Assembly (NCBI RefSeq): GCF_004769235.1
Contig: NZ_RQFG01000012.1
Coordinates: 274,718-338,717 of the forward strand
Direction: 5' to 3'
DNA length: 64,000 nt
DNA from: Leptospira kanakyensis
GTDB taxonomy: Bacteria > Spirochaetota > Leptospiria > Leptospirales > Leptospiraceae
The notes beneath the pieces were generated by a model. The model was not told the origin of the DNA and did not search any database. It saw only the letters and a program-made list of their open reading frames with translations. Shown here in pieces: positions 37,534 through 46,249 of this stretch (position 1 is the stretch's first letter; each line of letters starts with the position of its first letter). The position numbers were made by a program, and so were the translations under genes.

Positions 37534-38217
37534 CTAATTTTTCCCGGCCAATATCATAGTCAAATTCCTCTTATAACGAAAGAGCAAAAGAAGAACTGTC
37601 ATAGAAATAACAACTAACATCGCTGCATATACATGCGCTGAAAAATAATTCATAGCTTCCACCTCTTCAAAAATTGCGATCGAAGCTACTTTAGTTTTTC
37701 CGGGAATACTTCCACCAATCAAAAGCACTACTCCAAACTCACCGATGGTATGAGCAAACGTTAATACCATCCCAGCTAATATGGCTGCCTTACAATTCGG
37801 AAGGATCACTCGGAACAAAATAGTCAGTTTAGATTTACCTAGAACCATTGCTGTTTCTATGTAAGATTTCGTTATGGACGAAAATCCAACTTGGAAAGCC
37901 TGCAACATAAAAGGCAAACTAAATAACAATGAACCAATTAGAATCCCAAAAAAACTAAATGCAATGCGAAAATGAAATACCTCCTCAATCCATCCGCCAA
38001 ACCAATGGTTGGGGCTAAAAAGAAGCAAAAGATAAAAACCAAGTACAGTAGGAGGTAACACCAGAGGCAAATTGAGAATGGTTTCGAAAACAAAACGATA
38101 CCGAAAAGAAGAGAATGTTAGCCAATAAGCAATAGGAACAGTGATGACACTTAAAACAACTGTAGTCAGTAGTGCAAGTTTCAGTGTCAAAAGAAGAGGA
38201 TCAGGATCAACTAACAT
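37534..38217 (-). CDS. modB: molybdate ABC transporter permease
   Basis: A 227-residue inner-membrane protein with five or six helices and the permease EAA loop (YIETAMVLGKSKLTILFRVILP), plus LPLVLPPTVLGFYLL typical of ModB. It forms the channel of the ModABC importer. It lies 50 nt after modA and 20 nt before modC. Confidence 0.92.
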   Translation of the reverse strand: MLVDPDPLLLTLKLALLTTVVLSVITVPIAYWLTFSSFRYRFVFETILNLPLVLPPTVLGFYLLLLFSPNHWFGGWIEEVFHFRIAFSFFGILIGSLLFSLPFMLQAFQVGFSSITKSYIETAMVLGKSKLTILFRVILPNCKAAILAGMVLTFAHTIGEFGVVLLIGGSIPGKTKVASIAIFEEVEAMNYFSAHVYAAMLVVISMTVLLLLFRYKRNLTMILAGKN

Positions 38218-38267
38218 AACTCTCGCTAATATTACTATATTTCTTCATAAATTCTAAATAAAAACAA

Positions 38268-39077
38268 TCATTCTTCGTAAGAATCATAACCATATTTTGT
38301 AAGAATGGATTTAACATCCTTAGAAGAAAAAAAATCAAAGAACTGATGGAGTGCTAGATTCTTTTCTGTGGCCGGAGTTTCCTTAGGCTTAATGATGACT
38401 ACACCTTGGTGGATGGGAGAATAGGATTTTGAATCGATATTTTGCCAAAACAAATTGTGATTTTCTTTGGACTTTGCTGTGGAGAGCGAAGTAAAACCAA
38501 AATCAGCAGAACCAGTCGACAAGAACTGATTGACCTGAGTGATACTTTCACCAAAAACAAGTTTATCCTTAACCTTTTCATAAATCCCATAATACTTCAA
38601 GGTTTCTTCTGCCGCTCTACCATAGGGAGCAGTTCTCGGATTAGCAATGGCAATAAACTTTGTGTTTTCACTCAAAAGATGTTCCGAAACGGAACTTGAT
38701 TTGTTTTTCTCCTTATGCGACATGAGTATCAATTTTCCAATGGCATATACTTTTGGTTTGTTTTGAGTAAACCCTTCATTGAATAGGGCAAGAGGGAAAT
38801 CCATATCTGCGGATAAAAACAAATTTACCGGTGCACCATTCCGTATTTGACTCGTTAGTTGGCCAGAAGCTCCGAACACCATAGTAATTTTTATCTTTGG
38901 GTTTTGTTTTAAAAATATAACCCGAATGTCTTCAAATGGACTCTTAAAGTTTGCGGCCACAGCCACAAAGATCTCAGTTTCACCTTTGGGATTGTTAAAA
39001 TCAGGCTCTGCGGTTTCAGAAAAAACACCGTTCACAAAGATTAAGGATAACAAGATCAAGGTTTTGAAGTTTTTCAT
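38268..39077 (-). CDS. modA: molybdate-binding periplasmic protein
   Basis: A signal peptide (LILLSLIFVNGVFS) leads to a type II binding protein with the ModA pattern: VAVAANFKSPFEDI, VFGASGQLTSQIRNGAPVNL and LFLSADMDFPLALF, where the Ser residues in the first and second motifs usually hold the oxyanion, and RTAPYGRAAEETL. A palindrome (39091-39114) lies just upstream. Molybdate or tungstate specificity cannot be separated here. Confidence 0.92.
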   Translation of the reverse strand: MKNFKTLILLSLIFVNGVFSETAEPDFNNPKGETEIFVAVAANFKSPFEDIRVIFLKQNPKIKITMVFGASGQLTSQIRNGAPVNLFLSADMDFPLALFNEGFTQNKPKVYAIGKLILMSHKEKNKSSSVSEHLLSENTKFIAIANPRTAPYGRAAEETLKYYGIYEKVKDKLVFGESITQVNQFLSTGSADFGFTSLSTAKSKENHNLFWQNIDSKSYSPIHQGVVIIKPKETPATEKNLALHQFFDFFSSKDVKSILTKYGYDSYEE

Positions 39078-39090
39078 GATTCGGCCTAAC

Positions 39091-39114
39091 CTAGAAAAAA
39101 TATTTTTTTTCTAG
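39091..39114. promoter_or_regulatory. perfect palindrome upstream of modA
   Basis: CTAGAAAAAA (39091-39100) and TTTTTTCTAG (39105-39114) are exact inverted copies around TATT. It ends 14 bp before the modA start, in the right place for a repressor site or leader hairpin. A ModE-like or other metal-responsive regulator would be a natural candidate but none is encoded nearby. Confidence 0.6.
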
Positions 39115-39268
39115 TTGTGTTCTACTTATTTTAATCACTGAACTTGATTCAGCCAAGAGAAACAACAGGAAAAAAGAGAACTGTTGAAAAAATACTAAAA
39201 AAAATCATTTGAATCAAAAGTAAGATATACTAAAACACTAACACTTCTAGTTTTAGCGAACCTTCCCT

Positions 39269-40111
39269 ATGTCTGTTTATAAAAAATTTACCATTTTTTT
39301 CCTATCCGTCATCCTCTTAAGTTTACTTGTCAGCTTACTTATTTACAACTTACAGATGTTTGCTTATCATAAAAATCCAGAGACTCAACTAAAACCATTT
39401 CATTTTTCAAAAATCCTTTCGCGGACAACTACGGTTGTACTTTTTATTTCACTGATTTGGTTTCGAAAAAAGATCGACAAAAAATCAATACAATCCCTCG
39501 GCCTTGAAAATTTTTCTATAAACAAACACCAACTCTGGATTGGATTTTTAGCCGGAATTTTATCATTATCACTTGTGGTTGTTGTTAAAATTTTCTTTGG
39601 TGTTTCTACCTTAGCACCAAAAACTTGGGAGTTATTCGATTTAATTAAATGTTTATATTTTTTAGGTGCAGTGTTTTGTATCGCATTTGTTGAAGAATTG
39701 TTTTTTCGAGGTTATCTTTTACAATCATGGATTGGTGATTTAGGAGAAAAAAAAGCTGCCGTATACACAAGTTTATTCTTTTCTCTCACTCATTTCATCC
39801 GACCCATTTCTGATCCTATGATTTTTGTATCTGAATTCATTGGACTATTTTTAGTAGGATACATTCTATCTTTAGCATGGATTTATACTCGTAAATTGTA
39901 TCTCTCAATCGGAATCCATGCTGGTTGGGTTTACGTAGTTAAGATGCAGCCGTATTTTGTAGATTCCATCCCCCACGACAATCATTTGGTTTTCGGTGGA
40001 GAAAGGCTTGTCTCAGGTGGAATCTCTTGGATGTTTATGATCCTCTTTGTATGGTTTCTCAAACTTTCATACGATAAAACTTTAGAGAATAAAAATATAA
40101 ATCTGGTATAA
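39269..40111 (+). CDS. CPBP family intramembrane metalloprotease
   Basis: Multiple hydrophobic helices and the Abi/CPBP (CAAX protease-like) motifs: FVEELFFRGYLLQSW with the EExxxR core, FFSLTHFIRP with the second-motif His, and SIGIHAGWVYV with the third. This family cleaves or binds membrane-embedded targets; in bacteria many members have unknown substrates. It is divergent from modA, and its ribosome binding site is weak. Confidence 0.85.
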   Translation: MSVYKKFTIFFLSVILLSLLVSLLIYNLQMFAYHKNPETQLKPFHFSKILSRTTTVVLFISLIWFRKKIDKKSIQSLGLENFSINKHQLWIGFLAGILSLSLVVVVKIFFGVSTLAPKTWELFDLIKCLYFLGAVFCIAFVEELFFRGYLLQSWIGDLGEKKAAVYTSLFFSLTHFIRPISDPMIFVSEFIGLFLVGYILSLAWIYTRKLYLSIGIHAGWVYVVKMQPYFVDSIPHDNHLVFGGERLVSGGISWMFMILFVWFLKLSYDKTLENKNINLV

Positions 40112-40137
40112 ATGTATTTCTATAATGAATGCGAAAC

Positions 40138-40755
40138 TCAGTCCATCTCAGTCGGGATCGATTTTCCTGCACTTTTTTCAAATTCCAACATCCTTTCTCG
40201 ACTAATTCCTATTAGGTTATGCGTTAAAGTCAATTGATCCCCTAAAAAATCAGGTGCCAAACGAATTTCTACAACACGATACCAAGTTTCCTTTGGTGGA
40301 ACGGTAAATGCATGATTGACACAAAGGCATTTGAATTTGAATCCAAAACTATGTTCCACTGGCATCGCGGAATGTGGAGCAGCAAAAAAATAAACAGGGG
40401 AATCCGTTGGGTTTTTCATCACGAGTAAAAATTGTTTTTTGGAACCTGGTTTTAAAACGAGCATATCCTCAGGAATCAAATCCCCAAATGGAGCCCGTTT
40501 TCCTTCCTGAACTGAACCAGTAGTCCATAAAACCAAACTTTGTGCTCCACTAGGTTCACGAATTTCCATTTGTAAAGGAAGTTTGGTTGTCTCCCATTTG
40601 ATAAAAATAGACACCTTACTTGCTTTAGTTGGATTAGATATAGGAGTATCTGTTGATGAAACCTTCGGCCTCTCACCTTCTCCTCCACAGGAGAAGGCAA
40701 ACATCAGAACAAAAAAACATATAACAGAGGTTAAATTACAGAATAAACGAACCAT
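40138..40755 (-). CDS. hypothetical lipoprotein
   Basis: Lipobox AFSC after a short leader, a Ser/Thr/Pro linker, then a beta-rich domain with FLLVMKNPTDSPVYFFAAPH, CLCVNHAFTVPPKETWYRVV and a metal-site look (His, Met and Cys residues: SAMPVEHSFGFKFKCLCVNH). The arrangement recalls cupredoxin or copper-chaperone-like folds, but no known motif was matched. It is 7 nt after the discoidin-like lipoprotein gene. Confidence 0.75.
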   Translation of the reverse strand: MVRLFCNLTSVICFFVLMFAFSCGGEGERPKVSSTDTPISNPTKASKVSIFIKWETTKLPLQMEIREPSGAQSLVLWTTGSVQEGKRAPFGDLIPEDMLVLKPGSKKQFLLVMKNPTDSPVYFFAAPHSAMPVEHSFGFKFKCLCVNHAFTVPPKETWYRVVEIRLAPDFLGDQLTLTHNLIGISRERMLEFEKSAGKSIPTEMD

Positions 40756-40762
40756 AAAAATT

Positions 40763-42232
40763 TTATTCTAAACTTAATTCTAAGGTTGAAAAATCAAGAT
40801 TTTCCGTTTTTTTAGAATTGGTTAAGTAATATTGTTTGCCTCGAACTTGTAAAGTGACGAACTCCTGAAAAATTTTCTCAGTGTTGTTTGGGTCTGGATT
40901 TTTGACTTGGTTACAATCTCGCCCACAACCATTACAATCACCTTCACCATAATCTAAAAAATTAGTGAATGTTTGTTTGCGAAGGAATCCAAAAATACGG
41001 AGATGAATTTTTCCTGGACTAGTTTCTTTGACTTCATAATTTCCCATTCCATAAAATCGATTCGAACTTTCTTCGCCCGCGTCGTAATTGGTACGAGCCG
41101 TTGAACCCTCTAAAAAGAAAGTTCCATCGGAACGCAAACGAATGGTCCAATCAGAAGCAGTTGGTGGATCCAAATTTTCTTCTACCGAAACTTCGTTATC
41201 TGCACCTGCCGGTAGGTCTGTTACCTCACCTTCCGCTACCTCAGTCACTTCCCTTCCTGTCAAACCACGATTCAATACTTTCCGTAAAGCGGCTTTCGTA
41301 AAGGCATCAAAATTTTGGGAAGCTGTCGCCTTGGATTTGGGAAGTGTGTCCATCGCAAACCAATCCCCATCATGTCCAAAACGTAACTCGGATAAAACGA
41401 TTCCCTTTTCGGTTAAACCTGGGTAAATTTCGTCTACCTTCATCGATAGTTTTTGTCCCTTATAAGGAGTGGGAAGTGTGATCTCTTGGCTTCCCATTGT
41501 ATCTTCTACATTTATCTTTGCAGAATAACCATCATCTCCAGTTAAAAGAAAAGATTTCACTCGTCCATTTTTTATACAATGAACATCGGAACGTTGGTAT
41601 CCATTCCAAATTTTAATTACAGAAATCTTTTTCTTTTCCGCAAAATCAAAGTTAAATGTGACTCCGACACCTCCTTTGACAGAAGCATATCCATTTTCAT
41701 ATTTAGAATCAAAAAGATTCATTACTGAATATGTTGGTTCTGGTGATGCTGTTTCCGAAGCAGTCACCGAACCTGATATAATTTCAGGAGCGTATGTTCT
41801 GTATGATTTTTTCTTTTCATCATAAAACTTCACAGATTTAAGGCAAATATTTTGGTTTCTCTGAAAATTCAAAGTCACTGACCTTGCCTGCACCACGGGG
41901 TCAAAAATGACTTCTGAATTTGAATTTTGAACATCTGTACTTGCATACACTTCGTCAAAATTTACATAGGCTGCGATACGGTCTTTGAACTGGCCCGAAC
42001 AAGACTCAATAGAAACTTTACTGAGAGAGAACGCATTGTCCGCATAAAAATGTAATTTGACAAATTCAGCTCCCGGTTCCGCCTTCCACTCTTTACCATC
42101 TAACACGAAAAAGGGGAGTCCATTTTCCATCGATGTGGATGTCACCATTGAAAAGTGGAGTTTTTTGCCACAATTCATAACTAGTAGGGATGTTAAGACC
42201 AGAAAGGGAAGTAAATAGGATCTAAATTTCAT
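40763..42232 (-). CDS. lipoprotein with NADase-type glycan-binding (discoidin-like) domain
   Basis: Lipobox VMNC. Residues about 170-290 resemble the discoidin-like fold called NADase-type glycan-binding: VMNLFDSKYENGYASVKGGV, FDFAEKKKISVIKIWNGYQR, then KSFLLTGDDGYSAKINVED. A similar half domain precedes it. The C-terminal part has a Cys cluster (GDCNGCGRDCNQVK) and ends in YYLTNSKKTENLDFSTLE. Probably a surface-exposed binding protein. It belongs with the two neighbouring lipoprotein genes on the same strand. Confidence 0.8.
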   Translation of the reverse strand: MKFRSYLLPFLVLTSLLVMNCGKKLHFSMVTSTSMENGLPFFVLDGKEWKAEPGAEFVKLHFYADNAFSLSKVSIESCSGQFKDRIAAYVNFDEVYASTDVQNSNSEVIFDPVVQARSVTLNFQRNQNICLKSVKFYDEKKKSYRTYAPEIISGSVTASETASPEPTYSVMNLFDSKYENGYASVKGGVGVTFNFDFAEKKKISVIKIWNGYQRSDVHCIKNGRVKSFLLTGDDGYSAKINVEDTMGSQEITLPTPYKGQKLSMKVDEIYPGLTEKGIVLSELRFGHDGDWFAMDTLPKSKATASQNFDAFTKAALRKVLNRGLTGREVTEVAEGEVTDLPAGADNEVSVEENLDPPTASDWTIRLRSDGTFFLEGSTARTNYDAGEESSNRFYGMGNYEVKETSPGKIHLRIFGFLRKQTFTNFLDYGEGDCNGCGRDCNQVKNPDPNNTEKIFQEFVTLQVRGKQYYLTNSKKTENLDFSTLELSLE

Positions 42233-42295
42233 AACCTGTCCTCTGAAAAGGTGGGTTAAGGAAAACCTGATTCCAAAAAGAAGGCAAGAAATTTT

Positions 42296-43219
42296 TTAAT
42301 GACTCATCGTATCTTTTAAAACTCGTTCCCAAGTTTCTGCATTTAAGGCCCCAACCACCCACCGCCCATTCACCCAAAAACTGGGAACAGAATTCACTCC
42401 GAGTGCTGCAGCTTCTTTCATATCAATTCGCACTTTTTCGAAGTAGATAGATTTTAAATTTTGCGGTTGGCAATCTGGATAGGATCCCCACTCACTCACA
42501 TATAAATCTTCACCTTTATATATTTTTTTAGCATTCGCATATAACCCTTGCATATGGAATGTAAACCTCTCAGGATCTTTTTCCCATAAACACCTACCCA
42601 ATGCTAAAGGAAGTAAACCTTCTTCGGAATCTCCATCCAAAGGGAAATCTTTGTGTATGTAAAAAATTTGAGATTTGTATTTGGAAAGTATATTCTTTGT
42701 ATGAGGGAATGTTTCACGACAAAAGTTACATAAGTAATCGCTCCACTCAATCACTACCCATTTAGCACTCGAAGAACCAAACTTAGGTGAACTTTTCAAA
42801 TTTAATTTTGCTAAAATTTCTTTTTTCCCAATCTCGTAAGATTTTTCTTTCCATTTAAGTCCTGACTTGTGGAACAAACGACTCCAAACAATGCGGATCC
42901 GAATCGATTCTCGCAAGCGGTCAATTGAATCTGTATCCGAAATCTCCCTTGGCAAAATTTTTTTTTCTACCGACCAATACTTTGATATTTCTTGGTCAGT
43001 GACAAACGAACGTTCTGACTCTTTCCATTCCGTTAACGTTTGCCCTTTTATATTCGCAACTTCCCGTAACTTCGCCAAATTCGAGTCAGACGAAAGTGAT
43101 AGTTTGACAACCTCTTCCGAAGGTAATGTTTCAGGCAAAAACCGATCCTGTTTTGGATTCTCCCCGCAGGAAAATAACTGAAAGAAAAATACAAGCACTA
43201 AGATAGGCATAAAATTCAT
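42296..43219 (-). CDS. DsbA-like thioredoxin-fold lipoprotein
   Basis: Lipobox LFSC, a helical N-terminal half, then a thioredoxin fold: WVVIEWSDYLCNFCRETFPH with the redox pair Cys164-Cys167 (CNFC), and VNSVPSFWVNGRWVVGA with the cis-Pro and C-terminal strands. The FYIHKDFPLDGDSEEG insert is typical of DsbA/DsbG-like oxidoreductases. It probably oxidises or isomerises disulfides in the periplasm, where several Cys-rich lipoproteins of this window would reside. Confidence 0.88.
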   Translation of the reverse strand: MNFMPILVLVFFFQLFSCGENPKQDRFLPETLPSEEVVKLSLSSDSNLAKLREVANIKGQTLTEWKESERSFVTDQEISKYWSVEKKILPREISDTDSIDRLRESIRIRIVWSRLFHKSGLKWKEKSYEIGKKEILAKLNLKSSPKFGSSSAKWVVIEWSDYLCNFCRETFPHTKNILSKYKSQIFYIHKDFPLDGDSEEGLLPLALGRCLWEKDPERFTFHMQGLYANAKKIYKGEDLYVSEWGSYPDCQPQNLKSIYFEKVRIDMKEAAALGVNSVPSFWVNGRWVVGALNAETWERVLKDTMSH

Positions 43220-43314
43220 TATTTATAATCACTATGAACCAAGAGCAAGACCTTTAATTGATCAATACAAAAACTAATTCCAGGAAAATCTGGATCCCAT
43301 CGTTAAGAATTTTT

Positions 43315-43412
43315 GGGACGTCCCCAATGGTGTTGTTTTTTTTAGTTTTTTTCTGATACGGGCCAGGCTACTTCGGGGTGCGCTTTCGCTTCCGTCTGAC
43401 GAACGTCAGACC
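43315..43412 (+). repeat. GC-rich dispersed intergenic element, copy B
   Basis: Starts GGGACGTCCCCAATGG, has a T-rich middle, then ACGGGCCAGGC and CGGGGTGCGCTTTCGCTTCC, and ends in the perfect hairpin GTCTGACG-AA-CGTCAGAC (43394-43411). It lies between the ankyrin gene and the DsbA-like gene, where it could also end the ankyrin operon transcript. Confidence 0.6.
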
Positions 43413-43444
43413 AAGCCCTGCGTATCCTTGACGTAAGAAGATGG

Positions 43445-44725
43445 TTACTTTAATTTCAGCATCTTTACTATATTTTGGTGTCCATTTGCGAAAGCAAGAT
43501 CCAGAGCTGTCTGTCCCTTTTTATTTTTAAGTAAGGGATTGGCTTTTTTTTCCAAAAGATATTCTACTATTTCCGGACTTCCATCCCTTGCCGCTAAAAT
43601 CAATGGAGTTTGACCCTCAATTGAATCGGCACGGTTGGTATCACAACCAAATGAAACTAACTCTTTCACGATCCCTTCATTTTTAAGTAATACTGCTAGT
43701 ATCAATGGAGTTTGTCCAAATTCATTGATGGCTTCTACATCGGCCCCTTCCTTGAGGATCGATTGTACAAATGGAAGCGAACCACCTTGGATCGCCCAAA
43801 AAAGAGGAGTGTATTTGTGTTCATCCATTTCATTCACTCCAACTCCGAAAAGTTGTAACGTCTGAAAAAGAAAAATATGATTTTCTCTAGCTGAGTAAAT
43901 CCAAAGTAATTTTTTTCTTCTAGAATAATCTAAAAAGAATAAACTAATCAAAACAAATAACAGTAAAAAAGCAGTGAATGCTTTTTTTGCCGCAGATTTA
44001 GAATCTGGATGAAAAAATAATTCAGAATGATCACCCAAAATCAACATCACTGATTTATATTTTCGAATGATCAAATATACCAAGATAAGATTTGTAGGTA
44101 AAGTAAATGCGATTAGATATGGGATGTTTAATATTTTTCCGTTTCCTGCATATAACAGAAAATATATCGGGAATAGAAAAATTAGAAAACCATATACAAA
44201 AAAACTATTTGTTATATAGGTTTTTGTGGATCCTCCTTTCTTAAGTTTAAGTCCTCTTTGAAAACTCATTAGCTGTAATAATAACGAAGAAAGGATGGCC
44301 CAAATAACAGAACTGAGTATCTGTAATGAAGGGAGAGGGATGGGCATATCCCAACGGTTTTTACTCATTCCAACGTATAAACCGGCAAGAATGGCCACTC
44401 CTCCGACAAACCAAAGGGAAAAAAATACCCTAACAGAATGTCTGGCCCGTATCATTTGAGATTTTTTATCTTCAACTACATCTTCTTCCCCGAAAATTTC
44501 ATCCACGGCAGATGTAACACGTAACATCCCAAAAACAGAAACTGCGATATAATAACAAAAAAAAGAAACTGCCAAAAGGTTACGTTTCCAAGACTCATCG
44601 TTAGAGGATAATCGAACGATAAAAATCAAAACAAAGGTTAGTATAGCAGGTGTAAACAATCGGATGATAGGAATGATTCCACCGTGAAATGGATTCATCT
44701 GGGGAAGTTTTTTTTCTGTATTCAT
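43445..44725 (-). CDS. membrane protein with C-terminal ankyrin repeats
   Basis: About six hydrophobic helices fill residues 20-280. The C-terminal 130 residues hold four ankyrin repeats: YTPLFWAIQGGSLPFVQSIL, GQTPLILAVLLKNEGIVKEL, GQTPLILAARDGSPEIVEYL and GQTALDLAFANGHQNIVKML. The gene follows the beta-helix cytochrome gene by 1 nt. Ankyrin proteins beside haem peroxidases and catalases are known in other bacteria (AnkB with KatB in Pseudomonas), where they help the haem enzyme; a similar role is inferred. Confidence 0.85.
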   Translation of the reverse strand: MNTEKKLPQMNPFHGGIIPIIRLFTPAILTFVLIFIVRLSSNDESWKRNLLAVSFFCYYIAVSVFGMLRVTSAVDEIFGEEDVVEDKKSQMIRARHSVRVFFSLWFVGGVAILAGLYVGMSKNRWDMPIPLPSLQILSSVIWAILSSLLLQLMSFQRGLKLKKGGSTKTYITNSFFVYGFLIFLFPIYFLLYAGNGKILNIPYLIAFTLPTNLILVYLIIRKYKSVMLILGDHSELFFHPDSKSAAKKAFTAFLLLFVLISLFFLDYSRRKKLLWIYSARENHIFLFQTLQLFGVGVNEMDEHKYTPLFWAIQGGSLPFVQSILKEGADVEAINEFGQTPLILAVLLKNEGIVKELVSFGCDTNRADSIEGQTPLILAARDGSPEIVEYLLEKKANPLLKNKKGQTALDLAFANGHQNIVKMLKLK

Positions 44726-44726
44726 A

Positions 44727-46247
44727 TTATTTTACCACCCCTTTGGCCCCTTCATCTTTCAAATTCAAAATATAATTGGAAACGGCTGTTAACTTCTCAT
44801 TTCCTAAATATTTCTGAGAAGGCATTTCAATAAAACCTGCTCTTACTTTTTTAGGCATAGAAGCAAAGGAAACAACTCCATAAACATCTTTTTTATATTT
44901 TTCCTGAATTTCTTTAATTGGGGGTCCCACTGTGCGAATATTCATCGAATGGCAACCAGAACACACAGCACCAAACACTTGTTTCCCCAATTCTCTTTCG
45001 TCTGATTTAGCTTCCCCCAACTTCGGATCACCAATCATAGTTTTAATTTTTTCAGTTGTTTCTTTTGGATTACAAACTTCGTAACTACTCGTACCAATTT
45101 TTGTCACTGAATCTGGCGCAATCAAACAATTGTCTTTGCCTTTACCGGAGGCAACAATATCATATCCATCTGGAAAAACTCCCACCTTCCCTCCGTTAGG
45201 AGATTCGGGGATAGGATTTCCTGAAAATAGAATTCTTATCACGTAAAATATCCAGGAGATAAAATCATTCCACTTGCGGACTCCGTTATCGATAAAAACA
45301 TTTTCTAGAACTTTATTGCGGTCTGGATTTGGTTCTACATCTGGATCTGGAGACTTAGAATTCGGAAGTAAGTTATTATCACCAATCCCAATCCCGGCAA
45401 AACTATTTCTACGAATGATATTACCTTCAATGGTTACTGCATCGCCAGCCATCACTCCAATCCCAATTCCAGGAGGAACACCAGCAACAAGAGCACCTGG
45501 CTCTGCAAAATTTCTATGATTGTTATCAAAAATAAAGTTATTTCGAATAATCACATTTTCTACTTTTTTTAAAGGAAGACCGGGCAAAGCGAAGGCAACA
45601 ATTCCTGCTGAATTATCATAAACAGTATTTCCTTCAATTAATACATTGGTCGAATTTTCGATTTCAATCCCAATCACACTTCCATACACTTCATTTCGCC
45701 TAACATCAACGTTGTGGCACATACCAATATATATGGCTGCATCAGCAATCCCTAAACTTACGGTATCTTCAATCAATACATTGGTTCCCATTGTAGGATA
45801 AATTCCATAAATCCCGGTGTTTTCTACAATGAGTTTGCGCATGATGATATTCCCTGCTCCTTGGGTCATCACTCCGTTTGCTTTATAATTTTTAATATGA
45901 AAATTTTCGATGAGGAAATTGGCACCCGATCCAATCACACCATCATTCAACTTACCCCCTCCGTCCAAAGTTGGCCATCTACCATTGACTATCACACCAG
46001 ATAGGGTAAAAAATGTTTTATCTACAAACAAAAATTCATGATAAATACCAGGATAAACTTTAACCGTATCTCCTTTTTCTAAAGAATCAATTGCCTTCTG
46101 GATGGATTCACCTTCATGAACTTCAATTGTGCGTGAAAAAATTTCGCTAGTGAACAAAAAGAAAAAACATATAATGAGTAGTATGCGAGATAAACGATTA
46201 ACATTAAAATAAAATCGAGTAGATGGAAAAGGTTTTTTAAAATTCAT
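44727..46247 (-). CDS. right-handed beta-helix protein fused to a cytochrome c domain
   Basis: A signal peptide (LLIICFFFLFTSEIFS) leads to a NosD-like right-handed parallel beta-helix (residues about 40-340) with many repeats such as NVLIEDTVSLGIADAAIYIG and NVLIEGNTVYDNSAGIVAFA. The C-terminal 90 residues are a cytochrome c: haem motif CSGCH within FGAVCSGCHSMNIRTVGPPI and a distal Met in VVSFASMPKKVRAGFIEMPS. It is coupled to the di-haem peroxidase (2-nt gap) and the ankyrin protein (1-nt gap). The fusion could dock an electron-transfer haem onto a polymer- or protein-binding helix. Confidence 0.87.
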   Translation of the reverse strand: MNFKKPFPSTRFYFNVNRLSRILLIICFFFLFTSEIFSRTIEVHEGESIQKAIDSLEKGDTVKVYPGIYHEFLFVDKTFFTLSGVIVNGRWPTLDGGGKLNDGVIGSGANFLIENFHIKNYKANGVMTQGAGNIIMRKLIVENTGIYGIYPTMGTNVLIEDTVSLGIADAAIYIGMCHNVDVRRNEVYGSVIGIEIENSTNVLIEGNTVYDNSAGIVAFALPGLPLKKVENVIIRNNFIFDNNHRNFAEPGALVAGVPPGIGIGVMAGDAVTIEGNIIRRNSFAGIGIGDNNLLPNSKSPDPDVEPNPDRNKVLENVFIDNGVRKWNDFISWIFYVIRILFSGNPIPESPNGGKVGVFPDGYDIVASGKGKDNCLIAPDSVTKIGTSSYEVCNPKETTEKIKTMIGDPKLGEAKSDERELGKQVFGAVCSGCHSMNIRTVGPPIKEIQEKYKKDVYGVVSFASMPKKVRAGFIEMPSQKYLGNEKLTAVSNYILNLKDEGAKGVVK

Positions 46248-46249
46248 TA

